Positions 8,579 to 17,786 of a stretch of DNA of 64,000 nucleotides are shown in pieces. This DNA is from Planctomycetota bacterium (GTDB taxonomy: Bacteria > Planctomycetota > UBA1135 > GCA-002748355), in NCBI GenBank assembly GCA_020638795.1, contig JACKHW010000001.1, positions 248,001-312,000 of the forward strand, in the 5' to 3' direction. Each line of letters begins with the position of its first letter. The first letter of the stretch is position 1. The position numbers were made by a program, and so were the translations under genes. The notes beneath the pieces are model-generated. The model had not been told where the DNA came from and searched no databases. It worked only from the letters and a program-made list of their open reading frames with translations.

Positions 8579-11272
8579 TCAGCCGCCGATCTTACCAGCT
8601 CCGCCGTTGGTGAACGTGAGGCCGAGCGTGTTCGCCGGTGCGTCGAGCACGATGTACTGGTTGTAGAACTTGATGCCGATCAGTCCCGTGCTGTTGGGGA
8701 CCGGCAACGTCAACGAGCCCGAACCCGTCGCGTTCGTCGGCACTGCTCCGAGGAGCACGTCATAGCTGCAGTAGACCGAGCAACCAGCTGCGAGCGCGCC
8801 GAGCGAAACGTTGAGTTGCGACGCGCCGAGATACAGGATCGCGACGCTGCTCGGGCGAGCCTGGGTCACTGCGAGCTGGAAGCTGGTGTTGATCTCGGGG
8901 ACGCCGGTGTTCGACATCGCCACGATCGCACCCGTGCCACCTGGGCTCGCGAGTTGCGTGACGACGACGTAGCCCGGCGCCACGGTTCCGGTCGTCGCCG
9001 TGGAGCTCGTCGTGTTGTAGATGCGCGCGCCGTCGACCGTTGTCGCGCTCACCGAATCGTAGTAGTTCGGCGATGCGATCGTCGTCGCGTTCGTTTGCGC
9101 TTCCCAGAGGAAGTTGCCGCGACTCGGGGCATAGATGAACGGTGCGACGAACGGGATCTTGAGTGTCCAGACCTTCGGATCGGTTTGTGAAGCAAATGCA
9201 GGCACGTTGAGAGTGCCCGAGTAGACCTTCGTCGGCGTGCCTGTCCAGTTGGACGCATAGGTCGGAACCAGGGCATTCGCCGGATTGGCCGTGTATCCGA
9301 CGAAGATCGCGATGTCGATCGTGCCGGCGTTCTGGGCGAAGCCCGTACGATTGCGGAAGTTGAAGCCGTAGATCGGTGTCACTCCCGCGAACTCACCCGA
9401 ACCATGCGATTGCATGTAGTGCATGTTCCCAGTGGCGAGCGGGAAACGGTTCGCGGAGTTGCCGAACGTCGAGTCGTAACCGCCGGACGGAACGACAGGC
9501 CCGCCGCCCGGGATCGTGCCCGTGCCCTTGCAGCCGGAGCCATAGAGGACGTACTCTCCCGGTACTTTCGTCGTCGCGCCGTCGATCCACGTCGCCCATC
9601 CGAACGGTTGCGCGCTGCCGCCGACGACACCGCCGACGAGCGTGACGACGATCGTCAGCGTTTCGGTCGTGGCGGGGACATAGCGAATGAACTCTTCAGT
9701 GTTCGACGCGGTCTTCGAACTCGCAAGGACGGTCGTACCGCGTTTGAGTTCGACGTCGAGGTTGGACCACGTCGTACCGCTCGTGGTGACATCGAGGCGG
9801 TGCCAGGCGATGCCGATCTGCACGGTCTTCGCTGCCGTGACGGCAATCGAACGGGTCCACGAGGTCGTCGTCGCGTTGAGGGTCGCGCGTCCGTGTTGGC
9901 TTGCGGTCGTCGCGACGTCGTAGGCACGATCATCGCGCAGGTAGCCGGCGCCGGTGCCGGTCGAGTTGAGACCGCTGCCCGAGCCCGGGTTGAGTTCGGT
10001 CGAAGCGAGCAGGATCGCGCGCGTCTCGTCCGACTTGAGGGCGGTGTTGGCCCCACGGATCAGCGTGGCCGCGCCACAGACTTGCGGCGACGCCATCGAG
10101 GTGCCACTCGCGGTGTAGTTGCCCGACTCGTTGTTGCGCAAGGCCATGACGGTCGAGACGCCGTTGGCGCACAGGTTCGGGAAGAGGCGACCGCCCTGGA
10201 CGCCGCGCGAGCTGAAGCTGGCGAGCGTGTGCGTGTCGTTGTTGACCGCGCCGACCGAGAGGCCGTTGACGTTGGGGAGGCTGCTCGCGACGCTCGTGCC
10301 GCTGTTGCCCGCGGCCGTCGCATTGAGGAGGTCGGCGTTGAGAGCCGCACTGTCCTGTGCGAGTGCTGCGACGTCGACGACGTTCGACGAGCCGCTGTAG
10401 CTGAGGTTGGTGGCGACGATCTTGAAGCTCGCCGCATCGGCCGCCGCGTTCTGATAGCCGCTGGCCTCGTTGGCTGCACTCGAGCTGCCGCTCGTCGTGT
10501 TCGCGATCGAGTAGCCGACGATGTTGGCGTTGTAGGCGTGGCCGTTGTCAGCAGCGGTGTTGTTCCACTTGTAGCCGGCCGCGATGCTCGCGACGCCGGT
10601 GCCGTGACCATGGACGTCGTCTGGCGGCTGCGTACCGATCTGCATGTTCTTGACGAGACGCGTGGCTGCCGTGCCGAGCCGCGAATAGGTGATGTGCGGC
10701 ACGCCGGTGCCGTTCATGTTGGAGTCTTGTCCGGTGTCGATGATCGCGCACGCGACTCCGTTGCCGGTGACGCCCTTGGCGTTGAGCGCGTCACTGTTGT
10801 GGTTGGCCGCGTTGGTCGCGGTCTTGATCAGCGGCATGACCTCGACGTTGGGCTCGAGCATCGCGACGTTGCCCATCTGGCGAATCGCGGCGAGGTGCCT
10901 CGGAGCGACTTCGATGCAGCACGCGTTGACGAGCCACCACTGGTGGGTGACGCGTCCGCCGAGGGCGACGATGTCGTTGCAGAACTTCTTCTGGTGCTCT
11001 TGCACCTTGGCCTCGAGGTCCTTGACGATCGTGGCGATGACCTCGGGATTCTTGTTGCCGTACATCTCGGCGCGGAAGGCGCTGAGGTCGAACGGGCGAT
11101 TCTGGAAGTGGACGATCCAGCTCTCCGTGCCGGCGACGAGGCCGGGGAGAGGCTGCCTCTGCTGCTGGAGTTCTGGTGCGACGCCGTCGACGTTCTGAGC
11201 GACTGCGATGTTCAGAGCAATGGAAGGAAGAGAAAGAGCTGCCGTGATCACGGCGAAGAACGGGCTTCTCAT
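8579..11272 (-). CDS. Secreted S8 (subtilisin-like) serine protease P3 with C-terminal module
   Basis: 897-residue secreted protease. The start at 11272 (MRSPFFAVITAALSL...) matches that of P2; the longer frame runs into the divergent hydroxyproline operon. Catalytic residues: Asp179, His223, Asn323 and Ser392. The layout is signal peptide, I9-like propeptide (about 40-175), S8 domain, beta-rich domain, then a C-terminal module beginning YGSGCKGTGTIPGGG and ending GGAGKIGG. The module's first part is P1-like while the catalytic half is P2-like, so the three genes are mosaics of one another. The gene is first in the array and divergent from the hydroxyproline operon, with 223 bases between the two start codons, so shared control is possible. 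Confidence 0.9.
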   Translation of the reverse strand: MRSPFFAVITAALSLPSIALNIAVAQNVDGVAPELQQQRQPLPGLVAGTESWIVHFQNRPFDLSAFRAEMYGNKNPEVIATIVKDLEAKVQEHQKKFCNDIVALGGRVTHQWWLVNACCIEVAPRHLAAIRQMGNVAMLEPNVEVMPLIKTATNAANHNSDALNAKGVTGNGVACAIIDTGQDSNMNGTGVPHITYSRLGTAATRLVKNMQIGTQPPDDVHGHGTGVASIAAGYKWNNTAADNGHAYNANIVGYSIANTTSGSSSAANEASGYQNAAADAASFKIVATNLSYSGSSNVVDVAALAQDSAALNADLLNATAAGNSGTSVASSLPNVNGLSVGAVNNDTHTLASFSSRGVQGGRLFPNLCANGVSTVMALRNNESGNYTASGTSMASPQVCGAATLIRGANTALKSDETRAILLASTELNPGSGSGLNSTGTGAGYLRDDRAYDVATTASQHGRATLNATTTSWTRSIAVTAAKTVQIGIAWHRLDVTTSGTTWSNLDVELKRGTTVLASSKTASNTEEFIRYVPATTETLTIVVTLVGGVVGGSAQPFGWATWIDGATTKVPGEYVLYGSGCKGTGTIPGGGPVVPSGGYDSTFGNSANRFPLATGNMHYMQSHGSGEFAGVTPIYGFNFRNRTGFAQNAGTIDIAIFVGYTANPANALVPTYASNWTGTPTKVYSGTLNVPAFASQTDPKVWTLKIPFVAPFIYAPSRGNFLWEAQTNATTIASPNYYDSVSATTVDGARIYNTTSSTATTGTVAPGYVVVTQLASPGGTGAIVAMSNTGVPEINTSFQLAVTQARPSSVAILYLGASQLNVSLGALAAGCSVYCSYDVLLGAVPTNATGSGSLTLPVPNSTGLIGIKFYNQYIVLDAPANTLGLTFTNGGAGKIGG

Positions 11273-11425
11273 GAGAGATGGAACCAGACGGAAAAAGGGA
11301 CGGGTACCGTGTCCTTCGAGATGTGGAGACCAGGACACGCGACTTGTGTGTCCTGGTCGACGAAGAATCGGCTCTCTACTGTTCCCTATCGCGAGGCAGA
11401 ATGCGTCGCGTCTCGCGAGCATGAT

Positions 11426-11440
11426 CTGAAGATCGTTCAG
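11426..11440. promoter_or_regulatory. Conserved dyad in the P3/hydroxyproline-operon divergent promoter (CTGAA-N5-TTCAG)
   Basis: Perfect 5-bp dyad, 154 bases upstream of P3 and 56 bases upstream of the epimerase start. The same dyad lies upstream of P2 (7330-7344). Its place between the two transcription units makes it a candidate shared regulatory site. Confidence 0.4.
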
Positions 11441-11495
11441 GGCCCGCGTATCGTCGAGCACTCGCACTTCAGTGACACGCAAGAATCGTCCCGCC

Positions 11496-12521
11496 ATGGC
11501 AAACCCGAAGTCTGGTCGCATTCTCGATCGCATCGTCGTTCTCGACTCGCACACCGAAGGCGAGCCGACGCGCGTCGTCGTGAATGGAGCCCCGGATCTC
11601 GGGGCCGGAACGGCTCGAGATCGAGCGCGACGATTCGCGTCCGCTCATCGCGCATTCATGCGGTCTGTCGTCACCGAGCCTCGCGGGCACGATGCCGTCG
11701 TCGGTGCCCTGTTGCTCGAGCCGACGAGTGCCGATGCCGTGGCGCAGGTCATCTTCTTCAACAACGTCGGTTGCCTGCACATGTGTGTGCACGGGACGAT
11801 CGGTGTCGCGGAAACGCTCGTCCATCTCGGACGCATCGATGGTGGACGCCATCGGCTCGAGACTCCGGTTGGCGACGTTTGGTTCGAACTCCTTTCGGAT
11901 GGGCGTGTCGCCGTAGACAACGTTCCGAGCCGGCGTGCGCAGAGTCGCGTCGAAGTCACGACCGAGCGGCATGGAACGCTTCGAGGCGATGTGGCGTGGG
12001 GGGGCAATTGGTTCTTCCTGATCGATGATCCGCGTGCGCGCATCGGTCCACAAGAGATCGAAGCTCTCACCGATCTCACATGGGACATTCGTCAGTCCCT
12101 GCGTCGATCGGGAGTCACGGGTTCGGACGGTCTCGAAATCGACCACGTCGAGGTGTTCGGTCGTCCCGACAACGATGGTGCAATGTCGAAGAACTTCGTG
12201 CTCTGTCCCGGGAAGGCATGGGATCGGTCACCGTGTGGGACGGGAACGAGCGCGAAAACCGCGTGTCTGGCTGCAGCGGGCAAGCTCGAGCCAGGCGAGT
12301 CATTCGTGCAGGAGTCGACGATCGGAAGCTGTTTCGAAGCTTCGTACCGCAACGCTACCGTCGACGACGAGTTGCCGGAGAGCATCACCGGTGATGGACC
12401 TTGGATCGTTCCGACGATTCGTGGACGTGCCTACATGACGGGTGAGACGACGTTGCTTCTCGATTCGGCGGATCCCTTCCGATGTGGATTCGTCAGCGAC
12501 CGCGATCCCGAGCGACCGTGA
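11496..12521 (+). CDS. 4-hydroxyproline 2-epimerase (proline racemase family)
   Basis: 341 residues. Proline racemase/4-hydroxyproline epimerase family: converts trans-4-hydroxy-L-proline to cis-4-hydroxy-D-proline in the cytoplasm. Both catalytic cysteines are present: Cys97 in M-C-V-H-G-T-I-G (the family usually has MCGHG; Gly is Val here) and Cys247 in SPCGTGTSA. DSHTEGEPTRVV near the N-terminus is also a family motif. Two catalytic Cys argue against trans-3-hydroxyproline dehydratase, which has Thr at the second site. ATG at 11496 was preferred to a GTG 24 bases earlier because family members start close to this point. It is the first gene of the operon; its stop overlaps the next start by 4 bp (GTGA). 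Confidence 0.9.
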   Translation: MANPKSGRILDRIVVLDSHTEGEPTRVVVNGAPDLGAGTARDRARRFASAHRAFMRSVVTEPRGHDAVVGALLLEPTSADAVAQVIFFNNVGCLHMCVHGTIGVAETLVHLGRIDGGRHRLETPVGDVWFELLSDGRVAVDNVPSRRAQSRVEVTTERHGTLRGDVAWGGNWFFLIDDPRARIGPQEIEALTDLTWDIRQSLRRSGVTGSDGLEIDHVEVFGRPDNDGAMSKNFVLCPGKAWDRSPCGTGTSAKTACLAAAGKLEPGESFVQESTIGSCFEASYRNATVDDELPESITGDGPWIVPTIRGRAYMTGETTLLLDSADPFRCGFVSDRDPERP

Positions 12522-13681
12522 CGCGGGCGAGCGATGTGATCGTCGTGGGGGCGGGGCTCGTGGGCGCAGCGTGCGGCCGCGAATTCGCGCGCAACGGCTG
12601 CAACGTGCGCATTTTCGATGGGAAACCGCCTGGCAATCACACGACGGCGGCAGGCATGGGGCATATCGTCGTGATGGACGATTCGGATGCGCAGATGCGT
12701 CTGACGCAGCGGGGTCGCGTACTGCTGCAGGGGTTCGTCGATTCCGTCCCTGTGACAAGCGCTGAGCGGATCGAAGCAGAACCGACGGGGACGCTTTGGA
12801 TCGCCGAGGACAGTGCTGGTTACGAGGCGGCGCGTTCCAAGCAGGCGTACTACTCGCGTTTCGGCGTCGTCAGCGAAATGCTCGACGAACGAACGCTCCG
12901 CGAGGTCGAACCTTGCCTTGCTCGGGGGCTCGTCGGCGCACTGCGGGTTCCGGACGACTTCGTGATCTATGCGCCGGCCGTGGTCGATGCGTTGCTCGAC
13001 GACGCGCGTGTCCATGGTGCGCATGTCGAACAATCACGCGTGCGACGCATCAGCGGTCGCAACGTCGAACTCGAAGATGGTCGAACACTGGATGCCGCAT
13101 GGGTCATCGACGCAGCTGGTGAAGAAGCGTTCGACGTTCTCGATGCCGAAGCGCGTGCGGCCTTGACGCACGTTCGGCTTCGGCGCCGCAAGGGGCAGCT
13201 CGTCATCACGGATCGCTATCCCGGGTTTGCGCGACATCAACTCGTCGAACTCGGATACCTCGCGAGTGCCCACGGTGACGATCGCGCTTCGGTCGCGTTC
13301 AATCTCCAACCGCGGGCGACGGGTCAGATGCTTCTCGGCTCTTCCCGTGAGTTCGACGCCACGGATGCGACATTGGACTCGAGGTTGTTGCGTCAGATGA
13401 TCGAGCGCGCTACTCGATTCGTGCCTGGCATCGGAGCACTCGTGGCCTTGCGCGCATGGGCCGGGTTTCGAGTCGCCACCGACGATCACTTGCCGCTCGT
13501 CGGGCCGATCGAGGCATCGCATAGTCGCGGGCTGTTGCTCGCATGTGGCCACGAGGGGTTGGGGATCACGACGTCGCTGTCCACGGCCAGGCTGCTCGTG
13601 GACTACGTTTTCGATCGCGCCGATGCAGACTTCCCGATCGATCCGTACTTGCCCACGAGGAGGATGCATGCAGCAGGTTGA
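12518..13681 (+). CDS. FAD-dependent D-hydroxyproline dehydrogenase, DAO-type subunit
   Basis: 387-residue DAO-family flavoprotein with an N-terminal dinucleotide-binding motif (VIVVGAGLVGAACG from about residue 7). The GTG at 12518 overlaps the epimerase stop (GTGA), indicating translational coupling; an in-frame ATG at 12482 would lie inside the epimerase gene. In the known bacterial hydroxyproline pathway a three-part dehydrogenase (LhpB/LhpE/LhpF type, related to hydrogen cyanide synthase HcnABC) oxidises cis-4-hydroxy-D-proline to pyrroline-4-hydroxy-2-carboxylate. This is the catalytic, HcnC-like part; the next gene encodes the other two parts. The specificity is inferred from the operon. 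Confidence 0.85.
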   Translation: MTRASDVIVVGAGLVGAACGREFARNGCNVRIFDGKPPGNHTTAAGMGHIVVMDDSDAQMRLTQRGRVLLQGFVDSVPVTSAERIEAEPTGTLWIAEDSAGYEAARSKQAYYSRFGVVSEMLDERTLREVEPCLARGLVGALRVPDDFVIYAPAVVDALLDDARVHGAHVEQSRVRRISGRNVELEDGRTLDAAWVIDAAGEEAFDVLDAEARAALTHVRLRRRKGQLVITDRYPGFARHQLVELGYLASAHGDDRASVAFNLQPRATGQMLLGSSREFDATDATLDSRLLRQMIERATRFVPGIGALVALRAWAGFRVATDDHLPLVGPIEASHSRGLLLACGHEGLGITTSLSTARLLVDYVFDRADADFPIDPYLPTRRMHAAG

Positions 13682-15329
13682 GTCCCTTCCTCGGGGTTCG
13701 GTCGAATACTACGTGAATGGCCGGCCTTTCCGTGCGCGCTACGGAACGAGCGTCGCTGCAGCGATGCTCGAGTCTGGCTTCACGAGCTTTCGAACGTCGC
13801 GGCGCGGTGAGCCCCGCACGCCGTTCTGCGGGATGGGAACTTGCTTCGAGTGCCGTGTGACCATCGACGGCGTGCCGTATCGAAGGACATGTCAAGTTGC
13901 GGTTCGCGAAGGCATGCGGATCGAGACGGAGTCGACGCCGTCGGTCGAACGCCACACACCGCTCGAGGCGTCTCACGAGCATCTGCGAGCCGATGTCGTC
14001 GTGGTCGGCTCCGGTCCTGCGGGGATCGCAGCGGCAACGCTTGCCGCCGAATCGGGATGCGACGTGGTTCTCGTCGACGACAACGGCGAGTCGGGTGGTC
14101 AGATCTGGCGCGCCCGTTCTGCCTCGACGAGGCGCAACCACGAGCCGGCAGCGAAGAGGCGATGGGTCGAACGCTGTAAGCGGGCCGGCGTTAGAGTGCT
14201 GACGCAGACGACGATCTTCGACGCTGCGAGCGCGAATCGCCTCATCGCGGAGACTGCGAAGGGGACGCTCGAACTGTCGACGGATCGGCTCGTTCTCGCG
14301 ACGGGAGCGACGGAGTTCGTCGTCCCCGTTCCGGGTTGGACGCTGCCTCGCGTGACTTCGGTCGGTGGGCTCCAAGCGCTCCTCGAGAGTGGACTCGATC
14401 TGGAGGGCAAGCGTGTGTTGCTCGCCGGATCCGGACCGCTTCTCCTCGCCGTGGCGAAGTCCGTGATCGATGCCGGTGCGCTCGTTCGGGTCGAGGAAGA
14501 AGCGCCTTCGAGACGCCTCGTTCGCCTCGCACAGTCACTGCTGCGTCATCCGCGCAAGCTTGCGCAAGCCGTTCGTCTCACGGCCAAGACGCGTCGCTTC
14601 ACGAAGCACGGGCGCCGGCTCGTAGAGATTCGTGCAGGCGAAGACGCACGCGGGATGGAGCGGATCGCGTCGTTCGTGGATGCCGCGGGAGTGCGGCACG
14701 ACCACCGAGCGGACTGGGTGGCGATCGGGCACGGTCTCGTGCCGCGCACGCGACTCGCGCACTTGCTCGGCATTCGAACGTCTCGGGATGCTGCCGGCAA
14801 TTCGACGATCGACATCGACGAGTCAGGCCGGACATCGAACCCTGCTTGCTTCGCGGCGGGCGAATGCACCGGGATCGGCGGCGTCGACGTGGCGCTCGCC
14901 GAAGGGGCGGTCGCGGGACTCGCTGCCGCCGGACGATTGCTCGATGCCGCACGCATGGCGACGCGGGTGCGCAAAGAACGTGGGTTCGCGAGATCTCTCG
15001 AGCGCGTCTTCGCCGTGTCGCCGAGCCGAGTACTCGAGTTGGACCCGAGAGCGATCGTCTGTCGCTGTGAGGACGTCGAGCGGCGCGAGATCGACGCATA
15101 CGGGTCGATGCGTGACTGCAAACTCAAGTCGCGATGTGGGATGGGGCCGTGTCAAGGTCGTGTCTGTGGTCCGATCGTCGCGCGACTGATCGGCAATCTG
15201 GAGGATCGAGTGCGTCCGCCGCTGTTTCCCGTTCGCTTGGACCACTTGCTCCGTGCAGGATGCTCGTATGACAGTCCCGATGAACTTCCGCGGCGTGATG
15301 CCGGCGATCACGACTCCGTTCACGAATGA
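13668..15329 (+). CDS. Fused 2Fe-2S ferredoxin / FAD oxidoreductase subunit of D-hydroxyproline dehydrogenase
   Basis: 553 residues; ATG at 13668 follows a good RBS (GAGGAG) and overlaps the previous gene by 14 bp. Three modules are visible. Residues 10-85 are an HcnA-like 2Fe-2S ferredoxin with Cys54, Cys59, Cys62 and Cys75. From about 105 a FAD/NAD-binding oxidoreductase begins (VVVVGSGPAGIAAA). Near the C-terminus is a BFD-like cluster (VCRCED ... CGMGPCQGRVCG). In many bacteria the ferredoxin and the FAD protein are separate genes; here they are one polypeptide. It likely passes electrons from the DAO subunit toward the respiratory chain. The last 20 or so residues (62 bp) overlap the next gene and look like read-through sequence. 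Confidence 0.87.
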   Translation: MQQVESLPRGSVEYYVNGRPFRARYGTSVAAAMLESGFTSFRTSRRGEPRTPFCGMGTCFECRVTIDGVPYRRTCQVAVREGMRIETESTPSVERHTPLEASHEHLRADVVVVGSGPAGIAAATLAAESGCDVVLVDDNGESGGQIWRARSASTRRNHEPAAKRRWVERCKRAGVRVLTQTTIFDAASANRLIAETAKGTLELSTDRLVLATGATEFVVPVPGWTLPRVTSVGGLQALLESGLDLEGKRVLLAGSGPLLLAVAKSVIDAGALVRVEEEAPSRRLVRLAQSLLRHPRKLAQAVRLTAKTRRFTKHGRRLVEIRAGEDARGMERIASFVDAAGVRHDHRADWVAIGHGLVPRTRLAHLLGIRTSRDAAGNSTIDIDESGRTSNPACFAAGECTGIGGVDVALAEGAVAGLAAAGRLLDAARMATRVRKERGFARSLERVFAVSPSRVLELDPRAIVCRCEDVERREIDAYGSMRDCKLKSRCGMGPCQGRVCGPIVARLIGNLEDRVRPPLFPVRLDHLLRAGCSYDSPDELPRRDAGDHDSVHE

Positions 15330-16176
15330 TGACGAGGTCGACTTCGAGTTCGTCGCCAAGCATGTGACGTGGCTCGTCGACCATGGGTGCACGGGAATCG
15401 TCCCACTCGGCTCGCTCGGTGAAGGGGCGACTCTGGAGTTCGAGGAGAAGCGCGATCTCCTCGCGGCGTGCGTCGACGCGATCGGCGAACGCGTCCCGGT
15501 GATGGCTGCCGTCTCCGCGTTGTCGACACGCATGGCGTGCCACATCGCGAGGACTGCGAAGGATGTCGGGTGCTCGGCGTTGATGGTTCTGCCGCCCTAC
15601 GTGCACAAGGGGCCGATGCACGAGATCCACGACCACTTCGCCGCCGTGATCGAGGCAACGGACTTGCCGTGCATGATCTACAACAACCCGATCGCCTACG
15701 GCACCGACTTGACGCCGCCAGAACTCGAGCAGTTCGCAGAGCGTTTCGAAAACGTGCAAGCGGTCAAAGAGTCGAGTGGCGACCTTCGGAGGATCACCGC
15801 GATTCGAGCCCTGTGTGGTGAGCGCCTCGCGCTCTTTGCCGGGCTCGACGACATGATCGTCGAAGGTGTTGCTGCAGGTGCAGTCGGTTGGATCGCCGGT
15901 CTCGTCAATGCCATGCCGCGAGAGTCGGTCGAACTCTTCGATCGAGCGATCGCCGGCGATGACCGCCGTGCATTCGAGTTGTATCGCTGGTTCTTGCCAC
16001 TGTTGCGACTCGATACGGTTCCGGAATTCGTTCAGCTCATCAAGCTCGTTCAGAGTGAATGCGACATGGGCTCCGAGCGTTGTCGTCCGCCGCGATCGGC
16101 AGCAGTCGGTGCGCAGCGCGACGGTGCACTCATGGTGATCCGCAACGCACTGGCGACGAGACCTCGACTCGATTGA
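15268..16176 (+). CDS. DapA-family pyrroline-4-hydroxy-2-carboxylate deaminase
   Basis: 302-residue dihydrodipicolinate synthase/N-acetylneuraminate lyase family TIM barrel. Family features: G-S-L-G-E-G at 48-53, Tyr138 (MIYNNP) and the Schiff-base Lys167 (VKESSGD). In hydroxyproline catabolism such a protein (LhpC type) deaminates pyrroline-4-hydroxy-2-carboxylate to 2-oxoglutarate semialdehyde. The family alone would not fix the substrate; the operon does. ATG at 15268 has AGGA 8 bases upstream; an ATG at 15280 is an alternative. The gene overlaps the upstream coding region by 62 bp, consistent with translational coupling. Confidence 0.87.
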   Translation: MTVPMNFRGVMPAITTPFTNDDEVDFEFVAKHVTWLVDHGCTGIVPLGSLGEGATLEFEEKRDLLAACVDAIGERVPVMAAVSALSTRMACHIARTAKDVGCSALMVLPPYVHKGPMHEIHDHFAAVIEATDLPCMIYNNPIAYGTDLTPPELEQFAERFENVQAVKESSGDLRRITAIRALCGERLALFAGLDDMIVEGVAAGAVGWIAGLVNAMPRESVELFDRAIAGDDRRAFELYRWFLPLLRLDTVPEFVQLIKLVQSECDMGSERCRPPRSAAVGAQRDGALMVIRNALATRPRLD

Positions 16177-16205
16177 AGAGAAGAGAGCAGACAGAGGAGG
16201 AGATC

Positions 16206-17786
16206 ATGGAGTTCCACGGCAAACAACGCCTCGGATCGGAACTCACTGCGGAGAGTGCAGTGAGTTTCGGAGCACTGGATCCACGCACGAACGAGCCTCT
16301 GCCCGGCACGTTCCACGAAGCGACGTTGCACGAAATCACGCGCGCGATGGAGCTCGCTGCCTCGGCAACGCTCGAACTTCGTGCGCACTCCGGCGGGCAA
16401 AAGGCCGATTTGCTCGACAGTATCGCGTCGCACATCGAAGGGCTCGGCGAGCTCCTTCTCGAGCGCGCTTCGCAGGAATCGGGATTGCCGATCGGGCGCT
16501 TCCAGGGCGAGCGAGGACGCACTTGTGCCCAACTGCGGATGTTCGCGACTCTGCTACGTGAAGGTTCGTGGGTCGATGCGCGCATCGATACGGCGGACGC
16601 CCAGCGGTCACCGCTGCCGCGACCGGACACGCGCCGCATGGCGCGGGCGCTCGGGCCTGTCGTCGTGTTCGGAGCGAGCAATTTCCCACTCGCGTTCTCG
16701 GTGGCCGGTGGGGATACGGCGTCGGCGCTCGCTGCCGGCTGCCCCGTTGTCGTGAAAGCTCATCCGAAGCATCCCGGAACTTCCGAGCTCGTCGGCGAAG
16801 CCATTCATGCCGCGGTCGTCGATACCGGCTTTCCGAGTGGCACGTTCTCGTTGATCCAGGGTGAGTCGGTCGACGTGGGGCTCGCGCTCGTGCTCGATCC
16901 GCGGACGCGCGCGGTGGGTTTCACGGGTTCGTTGAAGGGGGGGCGTGCGTTGTTCGATGCCGCGGTTTCACGACCCGATCCGATCCCCGTCTACGCGGAA
17001 ATGGGATCGGTCAATCCGACGATCTTCTTGCCGCGCGCACTCGAGAACGATGCGGCGGTCATCGCCAAGGGTCTCGTGCAGTCGGTCACGATGGGAGTCG
17101 GACAGTTCTGCACCAATCCGGGAGTCGTGCTCACGATTGCGGGTGAAGCGACGGAGCACTTCCTGCACGGTGTCGCGGATGCGATGCGTGAGGCCGCCGC
17201 GCATCCGATGTTGCACTCGGGGATTCGCGAGTCGTACGACGGAGGGATCTCTCGTCATGCCGCGACGGCCGGAGTCGATCTCGTCGTTCAAGGGAGGAAA
17301 GGCGAAGGCCCTTGCGATGGACGCCCGGCGCTGCTGCGTTGTTCTGCGGCGACGTTCCTCGCCGAGCCCGTGCTCCAAGAAGAAGTCTTCGGTCCGTGCA
17401 CGATCGTCGTCGTATGCGAGGACCGTGCACGCGTTGCGCAAGTCGTCGACAACCTCGAAGGGCAGCTGACCGGCACGATCTTCGGTGCGTCGGCAGAGGA
17501 CGCGGACCTCGTGGCCCGCCTCGAGGCCAAAGTCGGCCGCGTCGTCTTCGACGGGTTCCCGACCGGTGTCGAGGTCTGCGCTTCGATGCAGCATGGAGGG
17601 CCGTATCCCGCGACGACGGATGCACGCACGACTTCGGTGGGCACTGCGGCGATCGAGCGTTTCGTGCGTCCCGTCTGCTATCAGAACTGCCCGAGTGCTC
17701 TGTTGCCCGAAGAATTGCAGGATGCCAATCCGCTCGGTCTCTGGCGACTCGTCGACGGTCATCGATCGCGAGACGACATCCGATGA
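16206..17786 (+). CDS. 2-oxoglutarate semialdehyde dehydrogenase (NAD(P)+ aldehyde dehydrogenase)
   Basis: 526-residue aldehyde dehydrogenase. Start at 16206 follows a strong RBS (AGAGGAGGAG). Catalytic Cys302 lies in GQFCTNPG and general base Glu265 in AEMGSVNP; GFTGS marks the cofactor fold. Glu-Met-Gly-Ser-Val-Asn-Pro and Gln-Phe-Cys-Thr-Asn-Pro are typical of the ketoglutarate-semialdehyde dehydrogenase branch that serves hydroxyproline, arabinose and glucarate pathways. It makes 2-oxoglutarate, completing the route into the citric acid cycle. The stop overlaps the next start (ATGA). Confidence 0.88.
   Translation: MEFHGKQRLGSELTAESAVSFGALDPRTNEPLPGTFHEATLHEITRAMELAASATLELRAHSGGQKADLLDSIASHIEGLGELLLERASQESGLPIGRFQGERGRTCAQLRMFATLLREGSWVDARIDTADAQRSPLPRPDTRRMARALGPVVVFGASNFPLAFSVAGGDTASALAAGCPVVVKAHPKHPGTSELVGEAIHAAVVDTGFPSGTFSLIQGESVDVGLALVLDPRTRAVGFTGSLKGGRALFDAAVSRPDPIPVYAEMGSVNPTIFLPRALENDAAVIAKGLVQSVTMGVGQFCTNPGVVLTIAGEATEHFLHGVADAMREAAAHPMLHSGIRESYDGGISRHAATAGVDLVVQGRKGEGPCDGRPALLRCSAATFLAEPVLQEEVFGPCTIVVVCEDRARVAQVVDNLEGQLTGTIFGASAEDADLVARLEAKVGRVVFDGFPTGVEVCASMQHGGPYPATTDARTTSVGTAAIERFVRPVCYQNCPSALLPEELQDANPLGLWRLVDGHRSRDDIR

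Noticed and set aside
304..11272. Mobile element or transposon as cause of the repeated protease units
   Set aside because: No transposase, terminal inverted repeats or target-site duplications are visible; simple tandem duplication with conversion explains the pattern.
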